Positions 14,541 to 25,481 of a stretch of 64,000 nucleotides of DNA are shown here, piece after piece. A program made the translations under genes and the position numbers. Every line of letters starts with the position of its first letter. The stretch's first letter is position 1. The stretch comes from Microbacterium testaceum StLB037 (GTDB lineage Bacteria; Actinomycetota; Actinomycetes; Actinomycetales; Microbacteriaceae), in the NCBI RefSeq assembly GCF_000202635.1, contig NC_015125.1, positions 1,860,001-1,924,000 of the forward strand, given 5' to 3'. The notes below the pieces were generated by a model. The model ran no database searches. It had not been told where the DNA came from and worked only from the letters and a program-made list of their open reading frames with translations.

Positions 14541-15932
14541 TCAGACGATCGCGGCCGGTCTCGTCTTCACCGGGAGCAGGAGCACCAGGCCGACGGCGAG
14601 GATCAGCACGATCCCCAGGATGCCGAGGCGTGTGTCACCCGTCAGCCCGACGAACAGCGCGAAGAGGCCGGGCGCGAGGAACGACACGGCGCGTCCGGTC
14701 GTCGCGTAGAGGCCGAAGATCTCGCCCTCGCGGCCCTGCGGCGCGACGCGCGCGAGGAACGACCGGCTGGCCGACTGCACCGGGCCGACGAAGGCGCACA
14801 GTCCCAGACCCACGATCCAGAACCCGGTCTGCGACGTGCCGATGAAGAGCATGGTCGCGCCGAGGACGATCAGACAGACCAACGATGTGGAGATCACGCG
14901 CTTGGGGCCGAAGCGGTCGTCGAGGCGACCGGCGAGGAACGTGCAGACCCCCGCCACGACGTTCGCAGCGACCGCGAAGTAGAGCACCTCGGTCGAGGTG
15001 AAGCCGAAGACCTGCGCCGCGATGATCGCACCGAAGGTGAAGACGCCGGTGAGGCCGTCGCGGAACACCGCGCTCGCGACGAGGAACAGCAGCACCTGGC
15101 GGCTGTCACGCCACAGCGAGCGCAGCGTGTTCCACAGCACGACGTACGAGCGGAAGAAGCCGACGCGCACCTCGCGCCGCTGCGCGGGGATCTCCGGCAC
15201 GCGCACCAGCACGGGGATCGCGAACACCCCGTACCAGAGGGCGGATGCCAGGACGGCGAGGCGGATGTTCAGACCGCCGTCCTTCGACACGGCGAGGAGG
15301 CCACCGGCATCCGGATTCCCGAAGCTCTGGATGAACAGCACGAGGAGCAGGATCAGGAGCACGATGCCGCCGACGTAGCCCATGCCCCAGCCGAAGCCCG
15401 AGACGCGGCCGATGTTCTCGCGCGTCGAGACCTGGGTGAGCATCGCGTAGTAGTTGACGCTGGCGAACTCGAAGAAGACGTTGCCGACGGCGAGCAATGT
15501 CGCGCCGAGCACGAGGTAGCCGGGCGTGCCCTCCACGAACACCATCGCGGCCATCGCCAACACGACGAGGCCCGTGTTGACGCCGAGCCAGAGCTTGCGG
15601 CGGCCCGTTCCGTCGGAGCGCTGGCCGAGCACGGGGGCGACGAGAGCCACGACGATGCCCGCGAACATCAGCGCCAGGCCCACGAGGCTGGCGTTCTCGG
15701 CCAGGGCGCGGACGAGCGCGGGATCCTTGTCGTCGCCGTTCGCCGCGGCGACGATCGCGGGATCGACGAAGAGCTGACTGGACAGATACGTGCTGAACAC
15801 GAACGTCGTCACCACGGCGTTGAACGCCGCTGATCCCCAGTCCCAGAGGGCCCAGGCGATGACCGGACGGCGGCCCTCGGCGGGCGGGGAGGCGGGGGAG
15901 GAGGACGACGCGGAGTGCGGCATGTCGGTCAC
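14541..15932 (-). CDS. UMF1-family MFS permease
   Basis: 463 residues with about 12 hydrophobic segments. The family hallmark AWALWDWGSAAFNAVVTTFV is at about residues 26-45, and VFFEFASVNYYAMLTQV lies near the middle, as in UMF1 / Atg22-like permeases. The substrates of bacterial members are unknown; the yeast relative exports amino acids from vacuoles. GGAGGA lies upstream of the GTG at 15932. The short divergent gap faces the deaD gene. About 200 bp between its end and the convergent MarR gene holds only small hairpins and one possible degenerate four-core element near 14366-14460. Confidence 0.85.
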   Translation of the reverse strand: MTDMPHSASSSSPASPPAEGRRPVIAWALWDWGSAAFNAVVTTFVFSTYLSSQLFVDPAIVAAANGDDKDPALVRALAENASLVGLALMFAGIVVALVAPVLGQRSDGTGRRKLWLGVNTGLVVLAMAAMVFVEGTPGYLVLGATLLAVGNVFFEFASVNYYAMLTQVSTRENIGRVSGFGWGMGYVGGIVLLILLLVLFIQSFGNPDAGGLLAVSKDGGLNIRLAVLASALWYGVFAIPVLVRVPEIPAQRREVRVGFFRSYVVLWNTLRSLWRDSRQVLLFLVASAVFRDGLTGVFTFGAIIAAQVFGFTSTEVLYFAVAANVVAGVCTFLAGRLDDRFGPKRVISTSLVCLIVLGATMLFIGTSQTGFWIVGLGLCAFVGPVQSASRSFLARVAPQGREGEIFGLYATTGRAVSFLAPGLFALFVGLTGDTRLGILGIVLILAVGLVLLLPVKTRPAAIV

Positions 15933-16050
15933 GGTAGGGTCCTCCGATGAACTCCCGGTGATCCCGGAATCTCGCCGCGCCGACGTCGGCGCGCGCGTTC
16001 AGGTTATCCTCAGGCCCGCGCGCGGCAGCGCAGCGGACTACCGTGGAGTC

Positions 16051-17808
16051 ATGGCATCCGAAAACCCCGTCGACTCCGCTGAAGCTGAGACCGCCCCCGA
16101 AACGCTCACCTTCGCCGATCTGGGTCTGGATGCCAACGTGCTCAAGGCCCTGAAAGACGTGGGCTACGAGACCCCCTCCGCCATCCAGGCGGCCACCATC
16201 CCCGTGCTGCTGCAGGGGCGCGACGTCGTCGGCCTCGCCCAGACGGGAACCGGTAAGACCGCCGCCTTCGCGCTGCCGGTGCTGTCGCAGATGGAGACCG
16301 GCCACAAGAATCCGCAGGCGCTCGTGCTCGCCCCCACCCGCGAGCTGGCGCTGCAGGTGTGCGAGGCGTTCGAGAAGTACGCCGCGCACATCAAGGGCGT
16401 CTCGGTGCTGCCCGTCTACGGTGGGCAGGGCTACGGCCAGCAGCTGTCGGCGCTGCGCCGCGGCGTCGACGTGATCGTCGGAACTCCCGGCCGCATCATG
16501 GACCACCTCGACAAGGGCACCCTCGACCTCAGCGAGCTGAAGTTCCTCGTGCTCGACGAGGCCGACGAGATGCTGAAGATGGGCTTCGCCGAGGACGTCG
16601 AGACGATCCTCGCCGACACCCCCTCGACCAAGCAGGTCGCGCTGTTCTCGGCCACCATGCCGGCGCAGATCCGCCGCATCTCCGCGCAGTATCTGAACGA
16701 CCCCGAAGAGATCACGGTCAAGACCAAGACCACGACCTCGGCGAACATCACGCAGCGCTACCTGATCGTGTCGTACCAGCAGAAGATCGACGCCCTCACG
16801 CGCATCCTCGAGGTCGAGAACTTCGAGGGCATGATCGTCTTCACCCGCACGAAGAACGAGACCGAGACGGTCGCCGAGAAGCTCCGCGCCCGCGGCTACA
16901 CCGCCGCCGCGATCAACGGCGACATCGCGCAGGTGCAGCGCGAGCGCACGGTCAACCAGCTGAAGTCGGGCAAGCTCGACATCCTCGTCGCGACCGACGT
17001 CGCCGCGCGCGGTCTCGACGTCGAGCGCATCAGCCACGTCGTCAACTACGACCTGCCGATCGACACCGAGTCGTACGTGCACCGCATCGGCCGCACGGGT
17101 CGCGCCGGTCGCACCGGAGACGCGATCAGCTTCGTGACCCCGCGCGAGCGCCGCATGCTCACCGCGATCGAGAAGGCCACGCGTCAGCCGCTGACCGAGA
17201 TGTCGCTGCCGAGCGTCGACGACGTCAACGCCACGCGCCTCACCCGCTTCGACGACGCGATCACCACGGCCCTCGAAGACACCGCGGCGATCGCGACCTT
17301 CCGCGACGTCGTCGCCCACTACGTGTCGCACCACGATGTGCCCGAGGCCGACGTGGCCGCGGCCCTCGCCGTGGTCGCCCAGGGCGACACTCCGCTGCTG
17401 CTCGAGGAGGAGACGCTGCGCCAGCAGCGCTTCGACAACGACCGCCCCGACCGCTCTTCGCGCGATTCCCGCGACGGCGGTTCGCGCGACAGCGGTCCGC
17501 GTCGTGAAAGCTCGGGTCGCTTCGCGACGTACCGCATCGCCGTCGGCCGCCGCCAGCGCGTCGAGCCGCGCCAGATCGTCGGTGCTCTCGCGAACGAGGG
17601 CGGCCTCCGCCGCAACGACTTCGGGGCGATCCAGATCCGCCAGGACTTCTCGCTCGTCGAGCTGCCGGCCGACCTCTCGCGCGACACGATCAACCGTCTC
17701 GCCGACACCCGCATCTCGGGTCAGCTGATCGACCTGCGCCTCGACCAGGGCGGGCGCTCGGCGAAGCGCAGCGACCGTCCGCAGCGCCGGGACCGCGACC
17801 GCGACTGA
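16051..17808 (+). CDS. deaD: DEAD-box ATP-dependent RNA helicase with DbpA-type RNA-binding domain
   Basis: 585 residues. The Q motif is at residues 29-55 (TFADLGL, Q in AIQAA). Motif I is AQTGTGKT, Ia PTRELALQ, II DEAD (VLDEADEML), III SAT, IV IVFTRTK, V ATDVAARGLDV and VI HRIGRTGRAGR. After an acidic helical linker and a Arg/Asp/Ser-rich spacer (about residues 465-490), a DbpA-type RRM-like domain binds RNA. CsdA/DeaD enzymes unwind rRNA and mRNA structures in ribosome assembly and cold adaptation. TACCGT ends 6 nt before the ATG at 16051. A basic RDRD tail closes the protein and a strong terminator follows. Confidence 0.95.
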   Translation: MASENPVDSAEAETAPETLTFADLGLDANVLKALKDVGYETPSAIQAATIPVLLQGRDVVGLAQTGTGKTAAFALPVLSQMETGHKNPQALVLAPTRELALQVCEAFEKYAAHIKGVSVLPVYGGQGYGQQLSALRRGVDVIVGTPGRIMDHLDKGTLDLSELKFLVLDEADEMLKMGFAEDVETILADTPSTKQVALFSATMPAQIRRISAQYLNDPEEITVKTKTTTSANITQRYLIVSYQQKIDALTRILEVENFEGMIVFTRTKNETETVAEKLRARGYTAAAINGDIAQVQRERTVNQLKSGKLDILVATDVAARGLDVERISHVVNYDLPIDTESYVHRIGRTGRAGRTGDAISFVTPRERRMLTAIEKATRQPLTEMSLPSVDDVNATRLTRFDDAITTALEDTAAIATFRDVVAHYVSHHDVPEADVAAALAVVAQGDTPLLLEEETLRQQRFDNDRPDRSSRDSRDGGSRDSGPRRESSGRFATYRIAVGRRQRVEPRQIVGALANEGGLRRNDFGAIQIRQDFSLVELPADLSRDTINRLADTRISGQLIDLRLDQGGRSAKRSDRPQRRDRDRD

Positions 17809-17865
17809 GTCCGCGGCATCCGTCCCCTCGCCCGCGCTCGTCGCGACCCGAGGTTCGGCATCCAT

Positions 17866-17901
17866 CGACGCCCCCGTCCCCCTGTGGGTTCGGGGGCGTC
17901 G
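17866..17901 (+). terminator. terminator after deaD
   Basis: A perfect 11-bp stem CGACGCCCCCG / CGGGGGCGTCG with a 14-nt loop. The next 90 bp carries three imperfect copies of a GGGGCCGCGTCGCTCCC unit. Confidence 0.82.
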
Positions 17902-18010
17902 TCGTCCCTGGGTGGGGCCGCTTCGCTCTCCGCCGGAGCCATCTCGCTCCCCGGCGGGGCCGCGTCGCTCCCGGCCCGGGGCCGCGTCGCTCCCCGGTCA
18001 AGCCACCCTC

Positions 18011-18080
18011 GTCCCACTTATGGCCACTTCAGCGCCCCTGGACCGGCCACAAGTGGGACATGAACCGCCACAAGTGGGAC
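18011..18080. repeat. four-core repeat element Q5 (core CCACTT/AAGTGG)
   Basis: Forward copies GTCCCACTTATGGC (18011-18024) and GGCCACTTC (18022-18030) are followed by two identical reverse copies GCCACAAGTGGGAC (18046-18059 and 18067-18080). Two forward and two inverted cores in 70 bp. It lies in the 449-bp gap between the deaD terminator and the dnaK promoter, about 60 bp upstream of the -35. Confidence 0.68.
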
Positions 18081-18122
18081 AAACCCCCGTCGGCGCGCAA
18101 GGCCAGCCGTCCCGGAAGTTGA

Positions 18123-20129
<2,007 letters not shown>

Positions 20130-20138
20130 GCAGAGACC

Positions 20139-20762
20139 ATGGCACACAAGGACGACGAACAGCCCACGGGCTCGGGCGCCGGTCCTGACGAGACGGGGCC
20201 GGAGGAGAACACCTCCGGCCCCGCGCCGTCGGGTGACCAGCCTGAGACGGACGCCGGCCAGGACCCGGATGCCGAGGGCCTGACCATCGACGACATCCTC
20301 GGCGCCGAGCAGACGCCCGAGGCCGCCGCAGAGGGCGCTTCCTCCGACAAGGAAGCGTCGCTGCTGATCGACCTCAAGCGGCTGCAGGCCGAGTACGCCA
20401 ACTACCGCAGGCGGACCGAGGAGCAGCGCGAGCGCGAGATCGAGCGCGCCAAGGGCGAGGCCGTGAAGGGCCTCCTGCCCGTCATGGACGACCTCGACCG
20501 GGCCGCCAAGCACGGTGACCTCGTCGAGGGAAGCCCCCTCGCGGCCATCGGCGAGAAAGTGCGCGCCGTGGCCGAGCGCCTCGGCGTGGTGTCGTACGGC
20601 GCCGTCGGCGACGTGTTCGACCCGCAGCAGCACGAGGCGATCTTCCAGGCCCCGACTCCGGGCGTGACCGAGACGACGATCCTCGAGGTCGTCGAGGTCG
20701 GCTACCGCCTCGGCTCGGTCGAACTGCGACCGGCGAAGGTCGTCGTCGCCGTGCCGGCCTAA
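20139..20762 (+). CDS. grpE: nucleotide exchange factor GrpE
   Basis: 207 residues. A disordered acidic N-terminal third (about residues 1-60) precedes the long coiled-coil helix (DLKRLQAEYANYRRRTEEQR), then the four-helix dimer part (LLPVMDDLDRAAKHGD) and the small beta domain that contacts DnaK (GVVSYGAVGDVFDPQQHEAI). It speeds ADP release from DnaK. It starts 9 bp after dnaK and 11 bp before dnaJ. Confidence 0.97.
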   Translation: MAHKDDEQPTGSGAGPDETGPEENTSGPAPSGDQPETDAGQDPDAEGLTIDDILGAEQTPEAAAEGASSDKEASLLIDLKRLQAEYANYRRRTEEQREREIERAKGEAVKGLLPVMDDLDRAAKHGDLVEGSPLAAIGEKVRAVAERLGVVSYGAVGDVFDPQQHEAIFQAPTPGVTETTILEVVEVGYRLGSVELRPAKVVVAVPA

Positions 20763-20773
20763 GAGGAGGACAC

Positions 20774-21760
20774 ATGGCGAGTCAGGACTGGTTCGACAAG
20801 GACTTCTACAAGGTCCTCGGTGTCGACAAGAGCGTCAGCGCGGCTGATCTGAAGAAGACCTACCGCAAGCTCGCGCGCCAGTATCACCCCGACTCGAACC
20901 CGGGCGACGCGAAGGCGGAAGCCAAGTTCAAGGAGATCAGCGAGGCCTACTCGGTGCTCAACGATCCCGAGCAGCGCGAGGAGTACGACCAGATCCGGGC
21001 CATGGGCTCGGGGGCGCGCTTCTCGGCTCCGGGGGCGAGCGGCGGGGGCTTCGACGACGTCTTCAGCCGATTCGGTCAGCAGCGCGGGGGATCGACGAGC
21101 GGTCCCGCCGGCTTCGAGGACTTCTTCTCGATGTTCGACCAGGGCGGAGGGGGCTTCGGCTCCGGACGCTTCGGCCAGACGACGGGCGGATACCGCGGGT
21201 ACGGCGGTCCGCAGCGCGGATCGGACGTCACGGCGCGTACGACGATCGACTTCGTCACCGCGGCCAAGGGCGAGACCATCACCCTGCAGGGCGAGGACAA
21301 CAAGCCCTTCAAGGTGAAGATCCCCGCCGGCGTCTCGGACGGGCAGAAGATCCGTCTTCGCGGTCGAGGTCGTCCCTCGCCCGACGGCGGCGAGAGCGGC
21401 GACATCGTCGTGACGGTCGCGGTGCGTCCGCACCCGGTCTTCACGCGTGACGGCCTCAACCTGCGGCTGACGGTCCCCGTGACCTTCACCGAGGCGGCGC
21501 TCGGCGCGACGATCGAAGTCCCCACCCTCGGCGGCGACCCGGTGCGGCTGCGTGTCGCCCCGGGCACCCCGTCCGGGCGCGTGCTGCGCGTCAAGGGGCG
21601 TGGCATCCAGACCTCCAAGGGCACCGGCGACCTGCTCGCCGAAGTCCAGGTCGCGGTCCCCACGCACCTCGACGACGCCGCCCGCGAGGCCCTCGAGCGG
21701 TTCCACGAGCTCGAGCCGAAAGAGAATCCCCGCGCCGACCTGATGGCCAAGGCGCGATAA
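20774..21760 (+). CDS. dnaJ: DnaJ-family co-chaperone without zinc finger
   Basis: 328 residues. The J-domain (about 9-75) has the HPD motif (YHPDSN). A Gly/Phe-rich region follows (about 80-150, GGGGFGSGRFG). Two C-terminal beta domains come next (ITLQGEDNKPFKVKIPAGVSDGQ). There are no CxxCxGxG repeats, so this is a type II (CbpA-like) protein. Actinobacteria usually carry this form in the dnaK operon and a second zinc-finger DnaJ elsewhere. It delivers clients to DnaK and stimulates its ATPase. GAGGAGG precedes the ATG. Confidence 0.95.
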   Translation: MASQDWFDKDFYKVLGVDKSVSAADLKKTYRKLARQYHPDSNPGDAKAEAKFKEISEAYSVLNDPEQREEYDQIRAMGSGARFSAPGASGGGFDDVFSRFGQQRGGSTSGPAGFEDFFSMFDQGGGGFGSGRFGQTTGGYRGYGGPQRGSDVTARTTIDFVTAAKGETITLQGEDNKPFKVKIPAGVSDGQKIRLRGRGRPSPDGGESGDIVVTVAVRPHPVFTRDGLNLRLTVPVTFTEAALGATIEVPTLGGDPVRLRVAPGTPSGRVLRVKGRGIQTSKGTGDLLAEVQVAVPTHLDDAAREALERFHELEPKENPRADLMAKAR

Positions 21761-21839
21761 CACCACGACGCCGGGGCTCGGCATCCGGGATCCACGGATG
21801 CCGGGACCCCGGCGAACGGCACGAGCGAGAGGAGAAGAC

Positions 21840-22277
21840 GTGGCCGACCGAGAGATCGATGAGGATTCCCCCCTCTTCGCCATCGCCGTCGCCGCCGAGC
21901 TGTCGAACATGCACCCGCAGACCCTGCGGCAGTACGACCGGCTCGGTCTCGTCGTTCCCGCGCGGACCCAGGGTGGTTCGCGGCGGTACTCGAGTCGGCA
22001 CGTGCAGCAGCTGCGCGAGGTCGCCCGCCTGTCGAGCGAGGGCATGAGCCTGCCGGCGATCGCGCGGCTGTTGACTCTCGAGCGCCAGGTGCACGACCTG
22101 TCGCGTCGGGTGAACGAGCTCGAACGGCAGCTGGTGGCCGAGCGCGAGTCGCGTCCCGGGGCGCGCGTGTTCGCCGCGGGGGCGACCGGCTCGGTCGTGA
22201 CCCTGCGTCACGGAGCGCGCGTGCGCCGCGCGACCGACATCGTGTTGTGGCGTCCGCGCGATCCGCACGGCGACTGA
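21840..22277 (+). CDS. hspR: heat-shock repressor HspR (MerR family)
   Basis: 145 residues. The MerR-type winged helix reads PLFAIAVAAELSNMHPQTLRQYDRLGLV, as in HspR, and RRYSSRHVQQLREVARLS follows. A dimer coiled coil (LERQVHDLSRRVNELERQL) comes next, then a C-terminal segment. HspR binds HAIR sites with DnaK as co-repressor. GTG at 21840 is preferred over the ATG at 21798 because GAGAGGAGAAG sits just upstream and the protein then starts like other HspRs. Predicted targets in this window are the dnaK operon and clpB. Confidence 0.95.
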   Translation: MADREIDEDSPLFAIAVAAELSNMHPQTLRQYDRLGLVVPARTQGGSRRYSSRHVQQLREVARLSSEGMSLPAIARLLTLERQVHDLSRRVNELERQLVAERESRPGARVFAAGATGSVVTLRHGARVRRATDIVLWRPRDPHGD

Positions 22278-22359
22278 CGCCGCTCCCGTGTGACGCGAGC
22301 GCCGCCCCGCGCGCCGCGAGCCCCCTGAGTGCGAGGCAAGGTCCCTGAGTGCGAGGCAA

Positions 22360-22384
22360 GGTCCCTGAGCTTGTCGAAGGGACC
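22360..22384. repeat. dispersed palindrome TGAGCxTGTCGAAGGGACC family
   Basis: One full copy GGTCCCTGAGCTTGTCGAAGGGACC-type unit (25 bp, ends pair GGTCCC/GGGACC), preceded by two GAGTGCGAGGCAAGGTCCCT-type copies. It lies after hspR, with the 18-bp array next to it. Confidence 0.8.
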
Positions 22385-22407
22385 GGGATGCCGCGGTCGC
22401 CCGGTGG

Positions 22408-22498
22408 CTTCGACGAGCTCAGCCACCTCGACGAGCTCAGCCACCTCGACGAGCTCAGCCACCTCGACGAGCTCAGCCACCTCGACGAGCTCAGCCAC
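22408..22498. repeat. 18-bp tandem array, unit CTCGACGAGCTCAGCCAC
   Basis: Four perfect units (22427-22498) follow one variant unit. The unit is the inverted form of the neighbouring palindrome's inner part. There are no spacers, so it is not CRISPR. The gap between hspR and the convergent gene holds nothing else. Confidence 0.85.
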
Positions 22499-22508
22499 CT
22501 CGGCGGGG

Positions 22509-23102
22509 TCAGGCCGGATCGAGCCTCAGCACGGTCGGTGACTCGCCGAGCTTCAGGTCGTCGACGATGCGCACCGTCCGGGCGATGTCGTCCACCGCGC
22601 CGATGATCGTGCCGAAGCGCTCGCGGTCGGAGCAGACCGCGGTGACCGTCACGAAGTGCGAGCCGGTGTCCCACGTGTAGGTGGCGAACGGCGGCGTCTT
22701 CGGGTCGGTCGGCAGTGGCATGGCGAGCTTCTCGCCGACGCCGAGGTAGGGGTTCCGGAACGACTCGGTGTCGTCGTACTCCATCGGCATCATCGCCCGT
22801 GCGGTGCGCAGCTGCGGTGTGGCCTCCTGCAGCTGCGCCATCACGACGAGCAGTTCCGGATCGCTCTTCCACACCCACACCAGCACGCGCCCGGCCGCGC
22901 GGCGCATCAGCAGCGGAGCGGCCTGGCTGAGGATCCACGCGAAAGCCCCGCCGCCGGGACGGGGCGTCGAGCCCGCGGCGGTGTTCGCCTGGTTGAGGAG
23001 CATGCCGATGGCGGCCTTGCGGTGGCGGCGGCCACGGAATCCGAGGGAGCCCGTCACGGGCACCCAGCGGTCGGCGGGAGCGTCGGCCTGCAGTCGGGAC
23101 AT
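22509..23102 (-). CDS. hypothetical protein
   Basis: 197 residues, no recognised domain. A basic N-terminal part with [16 protein letters not shown], a hydrophobic stretch ([25 protein letters not shown]) that could be membrane-associated, then [21 protein letters not shown] and a C-terminal region with a mixed beta pattern. No signal peptide. TAGGCT ends 6 nt before the ATG on its strand, the leaderless pattern, which supports a real gene. Divergent from the hut operon. Confidence 0.7.
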   Translation of the reverse strand: MSRLQADAPADRWVPVTGSLGFRGRRHRKAAIGMLLNQANTAAGSTPRPGGGAFAWILSQAAPLLMRRAAGRVLVWVWKSDPELLVVMAQLQEATPQLRTARAMMPMEYDDTESFRNPYLGVGEKLAMPLPTDPKTPPFATYTWDTGSHFVTVTAVCSDRERFGTIIGAVDDIARTVRIVDDLKLGESPTVLRLDPA

Positions 23103-23127
23103 GGGTCCAGCCTAAAGGCCGCCCCTC

Positions 23128-23157
23128 TTGTCATCCAGTGGGATATGCGTTTCACTG
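23128..23157 (+). promoter_or_regulatory. promoter and IclR-type operator of the hut operon
   Basis: TTGTCA (23128-23133), a 17-bp spacer and TTCACT (23151-23156). The start codon of the regulator follows 7 nt later. A 22-bp inverted repeat with perfect outer CAGTG/CACTG arms (23136-23157) fills the promoter, as expected for an autoregulating IclR protein. Confidence 0.68.
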
Positions 23158-23163
23158 AACGAC

Positions 23164-23829
23164 ATGACCGAGGCTTCCACGCGCACCGTCGACCGGGCTC
23201 TGTCGCTCCTCGCGACCGTGTGCGACCGGGGTCCGTTGACGCTGGCGGACGCCGCGCGCGCGGCCGACCTCTCGGCGAGCACCGCTCTGCGGCTGTTGCG
23301 CACGCTCGAGGCCCAGGAGTTCGTGCGCCGCGGGGACGACGGCCGCTACGTCGCGGGCGTGCGGCTGGTGCAGCTCGGCGCGCGCGCTCTCTCGAACGAT
23401 TCGCTCGTCTCGCTCGCGGAGCCCGCTCTCTCTCGGATCGTCGACCGCACGGGGGAGTCGAGCTACCTGGCCGTCCGCGGTGCGGGCGAGACGGCCGTCT
23501 ACATCGCCATCGTCGAGGGCACCCACTCCATCCGCCACGCGAGCTGGGTGGGGCGAACGATCCCCCTGAACGGATCGGCGGCCGGTGCGGTGTTGACCGG
23601 GCGCACCGGCCCCGACGGCTACGTCGTCGTCACCCAGGGCGTCGAGGCCGACGTGACCGCGATCGCGGCGCCGATCCTCGTGGGCGGGCGGGCCGTGGCA
23701 TCCCTCTCCGTCGTCGTCCCCAGCTACCGCACCACCGAAACCCGAACCGCCGAGATCGGACGCGTGCTCCTCGCCGAGAGCCGTTCGATCGGGGCGGTGT
23801 CCGACGTCGAAGGAGACAGAACGACATGA
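23164..23829 (+). CDS. IclR family regulator, first gene of the hut operon
   Basis: 221 residues. The N-terminal winged helix reads [39 protein letters not shown] and [14 protein letters not shown]. The C-terminal ligand-binding domain has [16 protein letters not shown] and [13 protein letters not shown]. It is slightly shorter than most IclR proteins at the C-terminus. ATG at 23164 is chosen because it begins the family sequence and fits the promoter; a start at 23128 would put the promoter inside the gene. ATGA overlap with hutU means one message. It probably senses urocanate or another histidine intermediate (inference). Confidence 0.9.
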   Translation: MTEASTRTVDRALSLLATVCDRGPLTLADAARAADLSASTALRLLRTLEAQEFVRRGDDGRYVAGVRLVQLGARALSNDSLVSLAEPALSRIVDRTGESSYLAVRGAGETAVYIAIVEGTHSIRHASWVGRTIPLNGSAAGAVLTGRTGPDGYVVVTQGVEADVTAIAAPILVGGRAVASLSVVVPSYRTTETRTAEIGRVLLAESRSIGAVSDVEGDRTT

Positions 23830-25481
23830 CCGGAACGCGAGAGATCCGCGCCCCACGAGGGACGACGCTCACCGCCAAGAGCTGGCAGACCGAGGCCCCG
23901 CTGCGGATGCTCATGAACAACCTCGACCCCGAGGTCGCCGAACGGCCCGAAGACCTCATCGTCTACGGCGGTACGGGCAAGGCCGCCCGCAACTGGGCGA
24001 GCTACGACGCGATCGTCGCGACGCTCGCCGACCTCGACGACGACGAGACGCTGCTCGTGCAGTCCGGCAAGCCCGTGGGGGTGTTCCGCACGAACGTGTG
24101 GGCACCGCGCGTGCTTCTGGCCAACTCGAACCTCGTGGGTGACTGGGCCACCTGGCCCGAGTTCCGCCGCCTCGAGGCGGAGGGCCTCATGATGTACGGC
24201 CAGATGACGGCCGGCTCGTGGATCTACATCGGCACGCAGGGCATCCTGCAGGGCACGTACGAGACGTTCGGGGCGGTGGCGCGCAAGCGCTTCGGCGGCA
24301 CCCTCGCCGGGACCCTCACCGTCACCGGCGGCTGCGGCGGCATGGGCGGCGCCCAGCCCCTGTCGGTCACGCTCAACGGCGGCGTCGTGCTCATCGTCGA
24401 CGTCGATGAGACGCGGCTCCGGCGCCGCCAGGGCAAGCGCTACCTCGATGAGGTCGCCACCGACCTCGACGACGCGCTCGAGCGCGTGCTGGCCGCGAAG
24501 GCCGAGGGCCGTGCCCTCTCGGTCGGTCTCGTCGGCAACAGCTCCGAGGTGCTGCCCGAGCTGCTCCGCCGCGACGTGCCGGTCGACATCGTCACCGACC
24601 AGACCTCCGCCCACGACCCGCTCGCCTACCTTCCCGCGGGCATCGCCTTCGAGGACTGGCGCACCGAGTCGGCCCGCGACCCCGAGGGCTTCACCGCCCG
24701 TGCGCGCGAGTCCATGGCCCGCCACGTCGAGGCGATGGTGGAGTTCCAGAAGCGCGGCGCCGAGGTGTTCGACTACGGCAACTCGATCCGCGACGAGGCT
24801 CGGCAGGGCGGATACGCCGACGCCTTCGCGTTCCCCGGCTTCGTGCCGGCGTACATCCGCCCGCTGTTCTGCGAGGGCCTCGGCCCGTTCCGCTGGGTGG
24901 CGCTGTCGGGCGACCCCGCCGACATCGCCGTGACCGACCACGCGATCCTCGAGCTCTTCCCCGAGAACGAGGGGCTCAAGCGCTGGATCACCGCCGCGCA
25001 GGAGCACGTGGAGTTCGAGGGCCTTCCCGCCCGCATCTGCTGGCTCGGCTACGGCGACCGCGCCAAGGCGGCGGTCCGCTTCAACGAACTCGTCGCCGAG
25101 GGCAGGATCTCGGCCCCGATCGTGATCGGCCGCGACCACCTCGACTCCGGCTCGGTGGCCTCGCCCTACCGCGAAACGGAGGCCATGGCGGATGGATCGG
25201 ATGCCATCGCCGATTGGCCCATCCTCAACGCGCTCCTCAACACCGCCTCCGGCGCCACCTGGGTGTCGCTCCACCACGGCGGCGGGGTGGGCATCGGCCG
25301 CTCGATCCACGCGGGCCAGGTCTCGGTCGCCGACGGCACGCCGCTCGCGGCCGAGAAGCTCCAGCGCCTCCTCACGAACGACCCCGGTATGGGCGTCATC
25401 CGTCACGTGGATGCCGGATACGACCGCGCGATCGAGGTCGCCCGCGAGCGCGGGGTGCGCGTGCCGATGCTCGACTCATGA
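23826..25481 (+). CDS. hutU: urocanate hydratase
   Basis: 551 residues, normal for urocanase, which hydrates urocanate to imidazolonepropionate using tightly bound NAD as an electrophile. It has [20 protein letters not shown] near the start, [27 protein letters not shown] for NAD binding, [20 protein letters not shown] segment and the catalytic-Cys region [19 protein letters not shown]. The stop overlaps the next gene as ATGA. Confidence 0.98.
   Translation: MTGTREIRAPRGTTLTAKSWQTEAPLRMLMNNLDPEVAERPEDLIVYGGTGKAARNWASYDAIVATLADLDDDETLLVQSGKPVGVFRTNVWAPRVLLANSNLVGDWATWPEFRRLEAEGLMMYGQMTAGSWIYIGTQGILQGTYETFGAVARKRFGGTLAGTLTVTGGCGGMGGAQPLSVTLNGGVVLIVDVDETRLRRRQGKRYLDEVATDLDDALERVLAAKAEGRALSVGLVGNSSEVLPELLRRDVPVDIVTDQTSAHDPLAYLPAGIAFEDWRTESARDPEGFTARARESMARHVEAMVEFQKRGAEVFDYGNSIRDEARQGGYADAFAFPGFVPAYIRPLFCEGLGPFRWVALSGDPADIAVTDHAILELFPENEGLKRWITAAQEHVEFEGLPARICWLGYGDRAKAAVRFNELVAEGRISAPIVIGRDHLDSGSVASPYRETEAMADGSDAIADWPILNALLNTASGATWVSLHHGGGVGIGRSIHAGQVSVADGTPLAAEKLQRLLTNDPGMGVIRHVDAGYDRAIEVARERGVRVPMLDS

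Noticed and set aside
22408-22498. Possible CRISPR array
   Set aside because: Repeats are directly tandem with no spacers, and no cas genes are present.
22208-22498. Minus-strand frame coding for repeated AELVEV units
   Set aside because: It is the translation of the 18-bp DNA array running into hspR antisense, with no ribosome site.
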